DNA from: Acidimicrobiales bacterium
Lineage (GTDB): Bacteria > Actinomycetota > Acidimicrobiia > Acidimicrobiales > JANYDT01
Direction: 5' to 3'
DNA: 7,372 nucleotides
Assembly: GCA_025358985.1 (NCBI GenBank)
Contig: JANYHQ010000525.1
Location: forward strand, 1-7,372
Both the position numbers and the translations under genes were made by a program. How positions within the stretch are numbered: the stretch's first letter is position 1; each line of letters begins with the position of its first letter. Under the pieces are notes generated by a model. It was not told the DNA's origin, searched no databases, and saw only the letters and a list, made by a program, of their open reading frames with translations. Of this stretch, positions 1-5,726 are shown one piece after another.

Positions 1-935
1 TCGGCACCGGCCGCCACCAGCACTCCCGCCGTGCGCAATACATCGATGGGAACAATGCCTCGGGGCATGGCAATGGCGTGATCCCAGCCTTGTAGATAGA
101 GGTTGGTCTGCGGCAAGGCCACCACTGAGATGCGCGCCTCAGCCACCTCTCGGGCGACTTGGCGCTGCACCTCAAGAGATTGCATGGAGAGGCTCACACA
201 ATGGCTGGCGTTGACGCGATGACTGAAGCCTGAGTGAATCACCTGATGGGCCAACTCCCGCAACGTCAACATGTCGGCGTCGAGGGTTTCGTCAACATGG
301 AGATCAATTGCCACGCCCGCTTCGGTGGCCACCTCGAGGGCACCACGAATTACTGCGGCTCCATCAACGTCGAGTGCCGGGCAGGCACCCACCACATCAG
401 CCCCCACCTCGAGAGCCTCCACCAGCGCATGTCGGTTACCAATACCGTCGGGCCCACTCAACGGGGTATGGGTGAGGGCCACGATCTGGATGTCCATCAG
501 GCCTTGGAATGAGCGTCGTACCTCGGCCACCGCTTTCACTGCATCTACGCCCACTTCAGCCCCCACATCCACATGCGTACGAACGGCGGTGACCCCATGG
601 GTAAGCAGAAGTTCCAGTGCTGCGCTGGCCCGCATCACCACATCGTCGTGAGTGAAGCGTCCTGAGCTCATGGCCTCCACGTAGGCGTCAATGGCCCCCA
701 TGAGGTCCCCGGTACGGTTGGGCGCCACATCCGCCGTGAGGGCCTTGTCCAGATGCGCGTGCGGCTCGGCCATGGCTGGCACCAACAACATCCCGCCCAG
801 ATCATCGACGCGCACATCTGGTGGATAAGCGAGGCCAGCGGGTTCAACCGCAACAATGATGCCGCCCGCGACATGCACGTCTACGGTGCGCCCGTCCGCC
901 AGCAACGCGTTGCGCAGAATCAGGTCCGCGCTCAA
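1..935 (-). CDS. Cytosine-deaminase-family amidohydrolase, 3' end cut by window edge
   Basis: Metal-dependent hydrolase expected to deaminate or open a small nitrogen heterocycle in the cytosol. 311 codons are visible. Seen: the metal pair H59-A-H61 in EPHAHLDK, RTHVDVG at 119-125, H213 and E216 in LHVDET, and H245 in ASHC. The order and spacing match E. coli CodA. PRGIVPIDVL then VLVAAGA precede the cut, and the first two bases of codon 312 are GA, consistent with the CodA metal aspartate. Start: TTG at 935 overlaps the stop of the upstream gene as TTGA and gives a typical amidohydrolase N terminus (SADLILRNALLADGR); no ATG lies near and no clear Shine-Dalgarno is seen, so translational coupling is likely. 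The substrate is unknown: the family also includes isocytosine, creatinine and N-isopropylammelide-type hydrolases. The family call is firm; the exact reaction is inference. Confidence 0.88.
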   Translation of the reverse strand, partial: MSADLILRNALLADGRTVDVHVAGGIIVAVEPAGLAYPPDVRVDDLGGMLLVPAMAEPHAHLDKALTADVAPNRTGDLMGAIDAYVEAMSSGRFTHDDVVMRASAALELLLTHGVTAVRTHVDVGAEVGVDAVKAVAEVRRSFQGLMDIQIVALTHTPLSGPDGIGNRHALVEALEVGADVVGACPALDVDGAAVIRGALEVATEAGVAIDLHVDETLDADMLTLRELAHQVIHSGFSHRVNASHCVSLSMQSLEVQRQVAREVAEARISVVALPQTNLYLQGWDHAIAMPRGIVPIDVLRTAGVLVAAGA

Positions 936-1222
936 CAGCTACGCAACACGTCGTAGATCCTCATGGTGCAATCGCGAAACCAGGTACCCATAGCGGCATC
1001 CACAGCGGCCAACTCATCGGCGGGGATGGCCTGCCACAGCGCTTCGCTCTCCCACACGATCATGGCGTGAACCTCCTCTGGATGGTCTCGTTCTACCCAG
1101 ATCTCCTTACGGATGAACCCGGCTTGGCGTTCCAGGAATCTGCTCCACGTTTGCTCTTCCACCGCCAACCACTCATCTCGTTCTGCAGGGTCGACGGTGA
1201 AGGTGAGATGCTCAATGACCAT
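932..1222 (-). CDS. TIGR03792-like small protein (dimeric alpha/beta-barrel type)
   Basis: A 96-aa protein of unknown function. The pattern VIEHLTFTVDPAERDEWL, then WSRFLERQAGFIRKEIWV, then the HPEEVHAMIVWESEALWQAIP region resembles the uncharacterised TIGR03792 family, which I know mainly from cyanobacteria. Its ferredoxin-like layout recalls antibiotic-biosynthesis-monooxygenase (ABM) domains. The ATG at 1222 is chosen because family similarity begins there. The open frame continues 19 codons upstream to 1279, but that stretch is Cys/Arg-rich and runs into the hairpin. No Shine-Dalgarno precedes 1222, so a leaderless message is possible. It lies 96 bp after the binding-protein gene and overlaps the amidohydrolase start by 4 bp, so it probably acts on the same compound, perhaps as a cofactor-free oxygenase, isomerase or accessory subunit. 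The family match is by eye. Confidence 0.72.
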   Translation of the reverse strand: MVIEHLTFTVDPAERDEWLAVEEQTWSRFLERQAGFIRKEIWVERDHPEEVHAMIVWESEALWQAIPADELAAVDAAMGTWFRDCTMRIYDVLRSC

Positions 1223-1228
1223 CGAAGA

Positions 1229-1234
1229 AATGTA
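1229..1234 (-). promoter_or_regulatory. Possible leaderless -10 element
   Basis: On the minus strand TACATT ends exactly six bases before the ATG at 1222. This is the geometry of an actinobacterial -10 (TANNNT) serving a transcript that begins at the start codon. It fits the absence of a Shine-Dalgarno and the hairpin just upstream. No -35-like hexamer is visible at normal spacing, so this is tentative. Confidence 0.25.
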
Positions 1235-1252
1235 GCGCCGATAACGACGACA

Positions 1253-1286
1253 GGGGCCGGTGTACGAGCATTCGCACACCGGCCCC
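1253..1286 (-). terminator. GC-rich hairpin after the binding-protein gene
   Basis: A perfect 11-bp stem: GGGGCCGGTGT at 1253-1263 pairs with ACACCGGCCCC at 1276-1286. Inside the 12-base loop, CGA and TCG can add three pairs around GCAT. It lies 32 bp past the binding-protein stop codon. No U-run follows in the minus-strand direction (TGTCGTCGTTATC), as is common in high-GC Actinobacteria. It probably terminates or attenuates transcription, or protects the 3' end, so that the binding protein is made in excess over the downstream hydrolase genes. Confidence 0.6.
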
Positions 1287-1318
1287 GACCACTACTACTG
1301 CGCTCGCTATTGGGAGTA

Positions 1319-2467
1319 CTACACGCCGATCTTGGGATCGATGAACTCGTTGGTGACCATGGTCTCGGCCTTGAAGCCGTCTGGAATGTCCTTGAAGTCA
1401 CCGCTCTTGACCATCTGATCGATGAACTTCTGCACTCGGGGAATGTCGAAGTTGCCCAACGTCTTGTCTGGACCGTTGCTGACCAATCCCAGATCCCTCT
1501 GCGTCTTCACGGAGAAATCGGCCAAGCCTTTGGAGTAAACCCAAAAGTCTTTGTACTGGGCCACGGCGTCGATGATGATGGCATTGGCCCGGTCGGGAGC
1601 CTTGAGGAAGTCAACGGCGGCCTGTTGCACCATGGGTACGAACTTCTTCAGACACGGACGCAGCTTGTCCAACTCGGCGGGTCGCACACCCAGGGTCTGG
1701 GAGTAGTCCTGGTATCCGGCATCGAAGAACAACTGGAAGGCCACGTCTTTGCCCCACGCCTTGATGTCGTTCTTGTACGAATAGGGCTCTGCCGACGCAA
1801 AACCCTGTTGGGCGATCTTGCCATTGGCAGCCACGAACCGCGCTGGTGATCCGTCATAGGACGGGTCCACCAGGTTGTCCGGCACGATCTTGTCAGCGAT
1901 GAACGATGACATCACGGACTTGGCAAACACGTTGATGGTGACGCCCTTCTTGCCCAAGTCGGCAATGGTCTTGACGTCTGGGTACGTAGCGGGATCCCAC
2001 ATGATCATCTGCGGGTTCTTCTCCAGCGGGGCCACCACCTGGATCATTGGCAACTTCTTCCACAGCGATGCTGAACCCGTGTACTCGTAACCCATGGTGA
2101 TGCTGGAGTCCGTGGCCATCACGGCCGACGGTCCGGCGAAGCCAATGGCGGGACCGCCAGTACGTACCTCGATGTTGACCCCTGTCTTGGCGCCCTTCGT
2201 GTTGATGAGGCTGCCCGACACCACCTTCTTCTTGAGGTCGATCTTGTAGTCGGCACCCACGAGTTGGTACAGCGCGCCGTGCTCGGCCTCGGGGAACCAG
2301 TCTGTTTGGATAACAATGGTGGCCGGGCACACCCCCTTGAGAGACGTACCTGACGCCGCCACCTTGGTGGGGCTCTTCTTCTTGGTGGCTGCGGACGCGG
2401 CCAGCGGCGAAAATGCCACGGCGGCAATCAGCGCACTGCCAATTGCCACGGATGTTCGATTACGCAT
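1319..2467 (-). CDS. ABC transporter substrate-binding protein, NMT1/THI5-like
   Basis: Extracytoplasmic receptor of 382 aa that should deliver its ligand to the ABC transporter encoded divergently at 2693-4314. Residues 1-26 form a Sec signal peptide: MRNR, a hydrophobic core, then an ASA cleavage site, followed by a Lys-rich mature start. There is no lipobox cysteine; the first Cys is residue 47. The N-terminal strand IVIQTDWFPEAEHGALYQL (about 51-69) corresponds to the D-W-x-P...H/N-x-G-x-Y ligand region of NMT1/THI5-like proteins, which bind pyrimidines, riboflavin, aminomethylpyrimidine, sulfonates and related compounds. The ATG at 2467 is chosen because GGGAG lies 5 bases upstream and a signal peptide follows at once. 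The frame stays open 59 codons further upstream, but that stretch is not protein-like. The ligand is not determined; the CCCFC motif of eukaryotic THI5 is absent. Confidence 0.9.
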   Translation of the reverse strand: MRNRTSVAIGSALIAAVAFSPLAASAATKKKSPTKVAASGTSLKGVCPATIVIQTDWFPEAEHGALYQLVGADYKIDLKKKVVSGSLINTKGAKTGVNIEVRTGGPAIGFAGPSAVMATDSSITMGYEYTGSASLWKKLPMIQVVAPLEKNPQMIMWDPATYPDVKTIADLGKKGVTINVFAKSVMSSFIADKIVPDNLVDPSYDGSPARFVAANGKIAQQGFASAEPYSYKNDIKAWGKDVAFQLFFDAGYQDYSQTLGVRPAELDKLRPCLKKFVPMVQQAAVDFLKAPDRANAIIIDAVAQYKDFWVYSKGLADFSVKTQRDLGLVSNGPDKTLGNFDIPRVQKFIDQMVKSGDFKDIPDGFKAETMVTNEFIDPKIGV

Positions 2468-2493
2468 GGGTTCTCCCGGTGGGTTTGAGTGAT

Positions 2494-2546
2494 GGAGGCC
2501 TGGCATGGTCGTCGGTGCGGCCCGGCGCTCATGGCCCAGGTCCTCC
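2494..2546 (-). promoter_or_regulatory. Long hairpin in the leader of the binding-protein gene
   Basis: On the plus strand, GGAGG-CCTGG-CATG (2494-2507) is complementary to CATG-CCAGG-CCTCC (2530-2546, with GC and T as small bulges). That gives 14 pairs around a 22-base GC-rich loop. The hairpin ends 26 bases before the start codon at 2467, so it would fold in the mRNA leader if transcription starts upstream of 2546. It could stabilise the message or control translation. It matches no riboswitch class I know, and a chance fold in GC-rich DNA is possible. Confidence 0.4.
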
Positions 2547-2559
2547 ACGTGACGAACGT

Positions 2560-2576
2560 CATTGATACTATCAATG
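2560..2576. promoter_or_regulatory. 17-bp palindrome, candidate operator of the divergent promoters
   Basis: CATTGATA-C-TATCAATG is a perfect palindrome with one central base. It sits near the middle of the 225-bp gap between the divergent binding-protein gene (start 2467) and ATPase gene (start 2693). Its core ATTGA-N5-TCAAT recurs with identical spacing at 6847-6861, upstream of the oxygenase operon. A dimeric helix-turn-helix regulator acting on both transcription units is the natural reading. I could not assign convincing -35/-10 pairs in this gap in either direction. Confidence 0.65.
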
Positions 2577-2681
2577 CCAAGCACGGGCCGCCGGGTTGAG
2601 GAGCCCAGAAACGCCATCGACATCCAGCCGCCATACTGCCGCAATACGAGTCCTATTCACTTGCCACCACGAGTCGACACC

Positions 2682-2687
2682 AAGGAG
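2682..2687 (+). promoter_or_regulatory. Ribosome binding site setting the ATPase start
   Basis: AAGGAG lies 5 bases before the ATG at 2693. The in-frame GTG at 2687 overlaps this site and therefore cannot be the start it serves, so the ATPase should begin at 2693. Confidence 0.8.
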
Positions 2688-2692
2688 TGACG

Positions 2693-3442
2693 ATGGCCGC
2701 GAACACAACAGCGCCCACGCTTTCGTTCCAGAACATCTCCATGCAGTTCCCCGATGGCACCCAGGCCATTGCCGATGTGTCCTTCGATGTCGCCAAGGGG
2801 GAGTTCGTCACGGTGGTGGGGCCGTCAGGCTGTGGCAAATCCACCCTGCTGAAAATCGCGTCGGGACTGCTGAACCAGACATCGGGCCAGGTGGAGGTTG
2901 ACCGCAGCAACATCGGCTACGTGTTTCAAGATGCCACCCTGTTCCCATGGCGGACCGTGAAGCGCAACGTCGAGTTGCTGCTGGAACTGCACAACACCCC
3001 GAAGGCCGATCGGGGAAACATGGCCCAACGGGCCATTGATCTCGTGGGATTGAATGGCTTCGAGAACCACTATCCCAAGTCGCTGTCAGGCGGTATGAAG
3101 ATGCGAGCATCGCTGGCTCGCACACTCACCCTCAAACCACCGTTGTTGCTGTTCGATGAACCGTTTGGGGCGGTAGATGAAATCACCCGTGAGCATCTCA
3201 ACGAAGAGACCTTGAAACTGTTTCAACAGGAGCGCTTCGCCGGCCTGTTCATCACACACTCCATCAGCGAGGCGGTGTTCCTGTCCACCAGGGTGCTGGT
3301 GATGTCGGCCCGGCCCGGTCGTATCGTGGCATCGTTCGATGTTCCGTTCGACTATCCGAGGTCCCCAGAGCTGCGTTTTGATCCCGCCTTTGCTGAACTC
3401 GCCGGTCACATCAACCAGTCACTCCGAGGAGCACACGCATGA
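2693..3442 (+). CDS. ABC transporter ATP-binding protein (nitrate/sulfonate/pyrimidine type)
   Basis: Cytoplasmic ATPase, 249 aa, that energises the importer. Seen: Walker A GPSGCGKST at 43-51, Q-loop Gln79 in YVFQDATLFPW, signature LSGGMKMR at 131-138, Walker B LLLFDEP at 151-157 with catalytic E156, D-loop GAVD at 159-162, and switch His189 in ITHS. These fit the TauB/SsuB/NrtD branch, whose members use NMT1-like binding proteins. The signature has Met where many ATPases have Gln, as is usual in this branch. The ATG at 2693 follows AAGGAG by 5 bases. The stop overlaps the permease start by 4 bp (ATGA), so the two are coupled. The length is normal and all catalytic motifs are intact. Confidence 0.95.
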   Translation: MAANTTAPTLSFQNISMQFPDGTQAIADVSFDVAKGEFVTVVGPSGCGKSTLLKIASGLLNQTSGQVEVDRSNIGYVFQDATLFPWRTVKRNVELLLELHNTPKADRGNMAQRAIDLVGLNGFENHYPKSLSGGMKMRASLARTLTLKPPLLLFDEPFGAVDEITREHLNEETLKLFQQERFAGLFITHSISEAVFLSTRVLVMSARPGRIVASFDVPFDYPRSPELRFDPAFAELAGHINQSLRGAHA

Positions 3443-4314
3443 CTACCACCTTGAGAGCCGATCCTGTAACCGCAGCGGAGATTGCTGTGCTCCCCGATGA
3501 CGCTCCTCCAGCGCAGGCTCGCAAACGTGATGGTCTGTTCGCAATTGTCTACCCACCAGTGGTGCTTGGTCTGTTCACCATCGGGGTGTGGTACTTCATC
3601 AGCTACCGGGTACTCGACAAGAAGCGGCGCTTCCTGCTGGAGCCCCCTCACTTGGTGTGGAAACGAGGCTTTGCTGACAGGGAGGTACTCAAGGAAATGA
3701 GCAGTGGATTGTTGGTCACCGGCAAGGTCGCACTGTGGGGCCTCGGCATCGCCATCGTGCTCGGCTTCACTCTGGCCATCATCATGAGCCAGTCCAAGCT
3801 CATCGAGCGTGCAGTGTTTCCGTATCAGGTGATGTTGCAGGCAACCCCCATTCTGGCCATCACCCCGCTCATTGGGTTCTGGTTCGGTTATGGGTTGAAC
3901 TCCAAGATCTTCATCGCGGCACTGATCTCGCTGTTTCCCATTGTGGTGAACACGTTGTTTGGGCTCACGTCGGCTGAGCAGGGGATGCATGACATGCTCA
4001 CGCTGCACAATGCCGGGCGCATCACCAGGTTGCGCAAAGTGATGTTCCCGGCTGCGCTCCCCGCCATCTTCGCCGGACTACGTATTTCCGCTGGTTTGTC
4101 GGTCATCGGCGCCATCGTGGGCGACTTCTTGTTTGGGCAAGGCGACGTGGGTATTGGCCAGTTGTTGAAGCGCTACGCCAACTTGCTACAAGGTGAGAAG
4201 TTACTGGCGGCCGTCATTTTGTCGTGTCTGCTGGGAGTGTTTGTGTTCGTATCGTTCGGGTGGCTCAACAATCGGGTGGTGGGACGCTGGACCACGCCAT
4301 CACGAGGCAAGTAA
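3439..4314 (+). CDS. ABC transporter permease (SsuC/TauC type)
   Basis: Inner-membrane channel subunit, 291 aa. It probably works as a homodimer, since it is the only permease here. Hydrophobic segments lie at about residues 33-55, 92-115, 126-150, 156-177, 213-233 and 255-277. The cytoplasmic EAA loop that contacts the ATPase is about 180-215: Gly193 and the VMFPAALPAIFAGLRIS stretch match the G...(I/V)-x-(L/F)P consensus, although the EAA triplet itself is replaced by LHN. A hydrophilic tail of about 30 residues precedes the first segment. The start ATG overlaps the ATPase stop by 4 bp. Its 3' end overlaps the convergent flavodoxin-fold gene by 15 bp, with no room for a terminator in between. 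Confidence 0.94.
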   Translation: MTTTLRADPVTAAEIAVLPDDAPPAQARKRDGLFAIVYPPVVLGLFTIGVWYFISYRVLDKKRRFLLEPPHLVWKRGFADREVLKEMSSGLLVTGKVALWGLGIAIVLGFTLAIIMSQSKLIERAVFPYQVMLQATPILAITPLIGFWFGYGLNSKIFIAALISLFPIVVNTLFGLTSAEQGMHDMLTLHNAGRITRLRKVMFPAALPAIFAGLRISAGLSVIGAIVGDFLFGQGDVGIGQLLKRYANLLQGEKLLAAVILSCLLGVFVFVSFGWLNNRVVGRWTTPSRGK

Positions 4315-4803
4315 CGCCAATTCTCGTTCCACCCGATGCAGGAAAGCCACCCGCCGGTCTTGGCGATCTTTGTCCGTACCGTAGTGGGCCACCCAGTGAA
4401 ACGATGCCCCCGGCGCGCACGCCGCCCTCACTGTTCGCGCTGCCGTGTGACGACCCGATTGGCCCGCCACCAAGTTGCCTTTACGCGGACCGCCATGCGT
4501 GGTGACACACACCAACGACTTCACCGAGCCGAGGCCCTCCGTGGTGGCGGCATACAGCCACCCGAGCAGGATGGCCGGTTGGCTGGTCCACCACGTTGGG
4601 TACACCAACACCAGCGTGGAAGTCCTGTCCAACGCACTTCGATGGGTTGCCGATAACGCACTCCCTGGCCGGTACTCGTCAGCGTACAGGTCGGCTATCT
4701 CTGGAGTGTCGCCGCCTTGGCGCAGTCCGCGTAGTGCGCTCTCGAACACCGCAAATACAAAGCTCTCCGGTCGGGGATGGGCCAGCACCACCAACGCCGT
4801 CAT
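4300..4803 (-). CDS. Flavodoxin-fold NAD(P)H oxidoreductase, copy 2 (NQO/KefF-like)
   Basis: A 167-aa cytoplasmic flavoprotein-like subunit, last gene of the oxygenase operon. Seen: the phosphate-loop-like AHPRPESF at 8-15, the flavin-contact motif YPTWWTSQPAILLGW at 68-82, and VTTHGG at 100-105, equivalent to the TTGG isoalloxazine loop of NQO1. Missing: the KGW(L/F)(D/E)RV helix and the following G-x-(A/S)-F loop. At that point the sequence reads LLGWLYAATTEGLG. The C terminus (FLHRVERELALL, 154-165) resembles that of the adjacent copy (FISRVERQMSKL), pointing to an old tandem duplication. It starts at the ATG overlapping the stop of copy 1 (ATGA). Possible roles are electron supply to the Rieske protein or quinone reduction. 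It may need copy 1 as a partner. Confidence 0.8.
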   Translation of the reverse strand: MTALVVLAHPRPESFVFAVFESALRGLRQGGDTPEIADLYADEYRPGSALSATHRSALDRTSTLVLVYPTWWTSQPAILLGWLYAATTEGLGSVKSLVCVTTHGGPRKGNLVAGQSGRHTAARTVRAACAPGASFHWVAHYGTDKDRQDRRVAFLHRVERELALLAS

Positions 4804-5393
4804 AACTTCGACATCTGGCGCTCAACCCGGCTGATGAACGTCGCCGTGCGGTCTTCATCCGCGGTGGTGGCCGAATACAGTGGCAGCCACTTTGTTCGCG
4901 TACCCGGGCGTGCGCACAGTCGTAGATTGCGCAGCAGGATACGTCTACCATTATCATATGTGCGCTTAGTGGCCAACCAAGTGTCGGTGTATACCGCGAT
5001 GCCAATGATCCAATCGAGTCCGGCCAGGCCCCGTTTCGTGCCGCCGGAGCCATCCAGGGTGAAGGACACCCCCGGTACCAGAACCCGGTCCAACCAACCC
5101 TTCAGCGCCGGCGGCAACGTGGACATGGTGGTGGCGTAGACAACTACCAACGCATCGCAATTGAGAACCGCCTGGGCGTACTCCGTGGTTTGCTCGTCTA
5201 TGAGTGGCTGGTCCGTGACATAGGCCGCCATTTCCAGCCGGGTGAGCACGGGGCTGAATCTACCCAGATCAATTGTTCGCACCGTATGACCCGCCGTGGT
5301 GAGCGTGATGTCCACAGCATGGGCCGATCGGTGCAGAATCTGGTTCTTTTGCATGTTGGGGTCAGGAGCGATGAGCATCAACACCCGCACCAA
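4800..5393 (-). CDS. Flavodoxin-fold NAD(P)H oxidoreductase, copy 1 (NQO/KefF-like)
   Basis: A 197-aa member of the Flavodoxin_2 group. Seen: VRVLMLIAPDPN at the N terminus, IDLGRFSPVLT at 41-51 (the DLY...FDP-type region of the family), and the well-kept LPPALKGWLDRVLVPGVSF at 93-111. Unusual: the normal (Y/F)PxWW flavin motif reads YATTM at 86-90, and no TTGG loop is visible; IGIAVYTDTW occupies that region. These are the motifs copy 2 retains, so the pair look complementary. The start is TTG at 5393, directly abutting the TAA of the Rieske gene, with GGAAGGGA upstream inside that gene; GTG at 5390 is an alternative one codon later. Translational coupling on both sides suggests fixed stoichiometry with its neighbours. 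It may be an electron-transfer subunit for the oxygenase, or a structural partner of copy 2. Confidence 0.8.
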   Translation of the reverse strand: MVRVLMLIAPDPNMQKNQILHRSAHAVDITLTTAGHTVRTIDLGRFSPVLTRLEMAAYVTDQPLIDEQTTEYAQAVLNCDALVVVYATTMSTLPPALKGWLDRVLVPGVSFTLDGSGGTKRGLAGLDWIIGIAVYTDTWLATKRTYDNGRRILLRNLRLCARPGTRTKWLPLYSATTADEDRTATFISRVERQMSKL

Positions 5394-5726
5394 TTACCCG
5401 GTCCCTTCCGAGGACAGGCTGATACGTACCCGTCCGTCACGTACCTCAACTGGGTAACAGCCAAGATCAACGGTGGCTGGTGCACCTTTGGCTTTGCCGT
5501 TGGTGACGTCGAAACGCCCGTTGTGTTTGGGGCACTCGATGGTGGTGCCGCTGACAAAGCCGTCGGCCAGGTGTACACGGGCGTGGGTGCACAACCCATC
5601 GGTAGCAAAGTATCGGTTGTCCTCCGTGCGATACAACGCGTACGTACGATCCTCGTAGTCAAACCGGAGCACATCTTCCGCATCGATGCCCTCAGCCGCG
5701 CATACATCCACCCATGCCATGGTCAT
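5394..5726 (-). CDS. MocE-like Rieske [2Fe-2S] ferredoxin
   Basis: A small soluble electron carrier of 110 aa. The cluster ligands are plain: C46-T-H48 and C65-P-K-H68, with the family stretch ARVHLADGFVSG between them and NGRFD after. This is very close to the MocE group of Rieske ferredoxins from rhizopine (3-O-methyl-scyllo-inosamine) catabolism. There, MocD is the oxygenase, MocE the ferredoxin and MocF the reductase. Here it immediately follows a MocD-like gene with a 4-bp ATGA overlap, the same pairing. It should pass electrons to the di-iron centre of that protein. A second Met at codon 3 (5720) is an alternative start. The length is normal for a stand-alone Rieske ferredoxin and no ligand is missing. 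Confidence 0.94.
   Translation of the reverse strand: MTMAWVDVCAAEGIDAEDVLRFDYEDRTYALYRTEDNRYFATDGLCTHARVHLADGFVSGTTIECPKHNGRFDVTNGKAKGAPATVDLGCYPVEVRDGRVRISLSSEGTG

Noticed and set aside
271..651. A 126-codon plus-strand frame rich in Ser, Ala and Thr
   Set aside because: It is the complement of the amidohydrolase gene, whose catalytic motifs cover this stretch.
1067..1849. A 260-codon open frame on the plus strand
   Set aside because: It lies antisense to the binding-protein gene and the adjoining small gene, which have a signal peptide, ribosome site and family similarity. Its own translation resembles no family and it crosses the terminator-like hairpin.
2562..2574. FNR box (TTGAT-N4-ATCAA)
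   Set aside because: The half-sites resemble it, but the spacer is three bases, not four, and the second dyad at 6844-6864 lacks the outer T/A of the FNR half-site.
2468..2692. TPP riboswitch, expected if the NMT1-like transporter carried a thiamine precursor
   Set aside because: No CTGAGA-type thi-box core or the matching second arm is seen on either strand. The leader hairpin there has a different layout.
3406..4008. A 200-codon open frame on the minus strand
   Set aside because: It is antisense to the permease gene, with a His/Glu/Gln-rich translation typical of the complement of membrane-protein codons.
302..5274. GATCAATTG near 302-310 and again near 5266-5274
   Set aside because: Both copies lie inside coding sequence, have no matching context, and are short enough to be chance.
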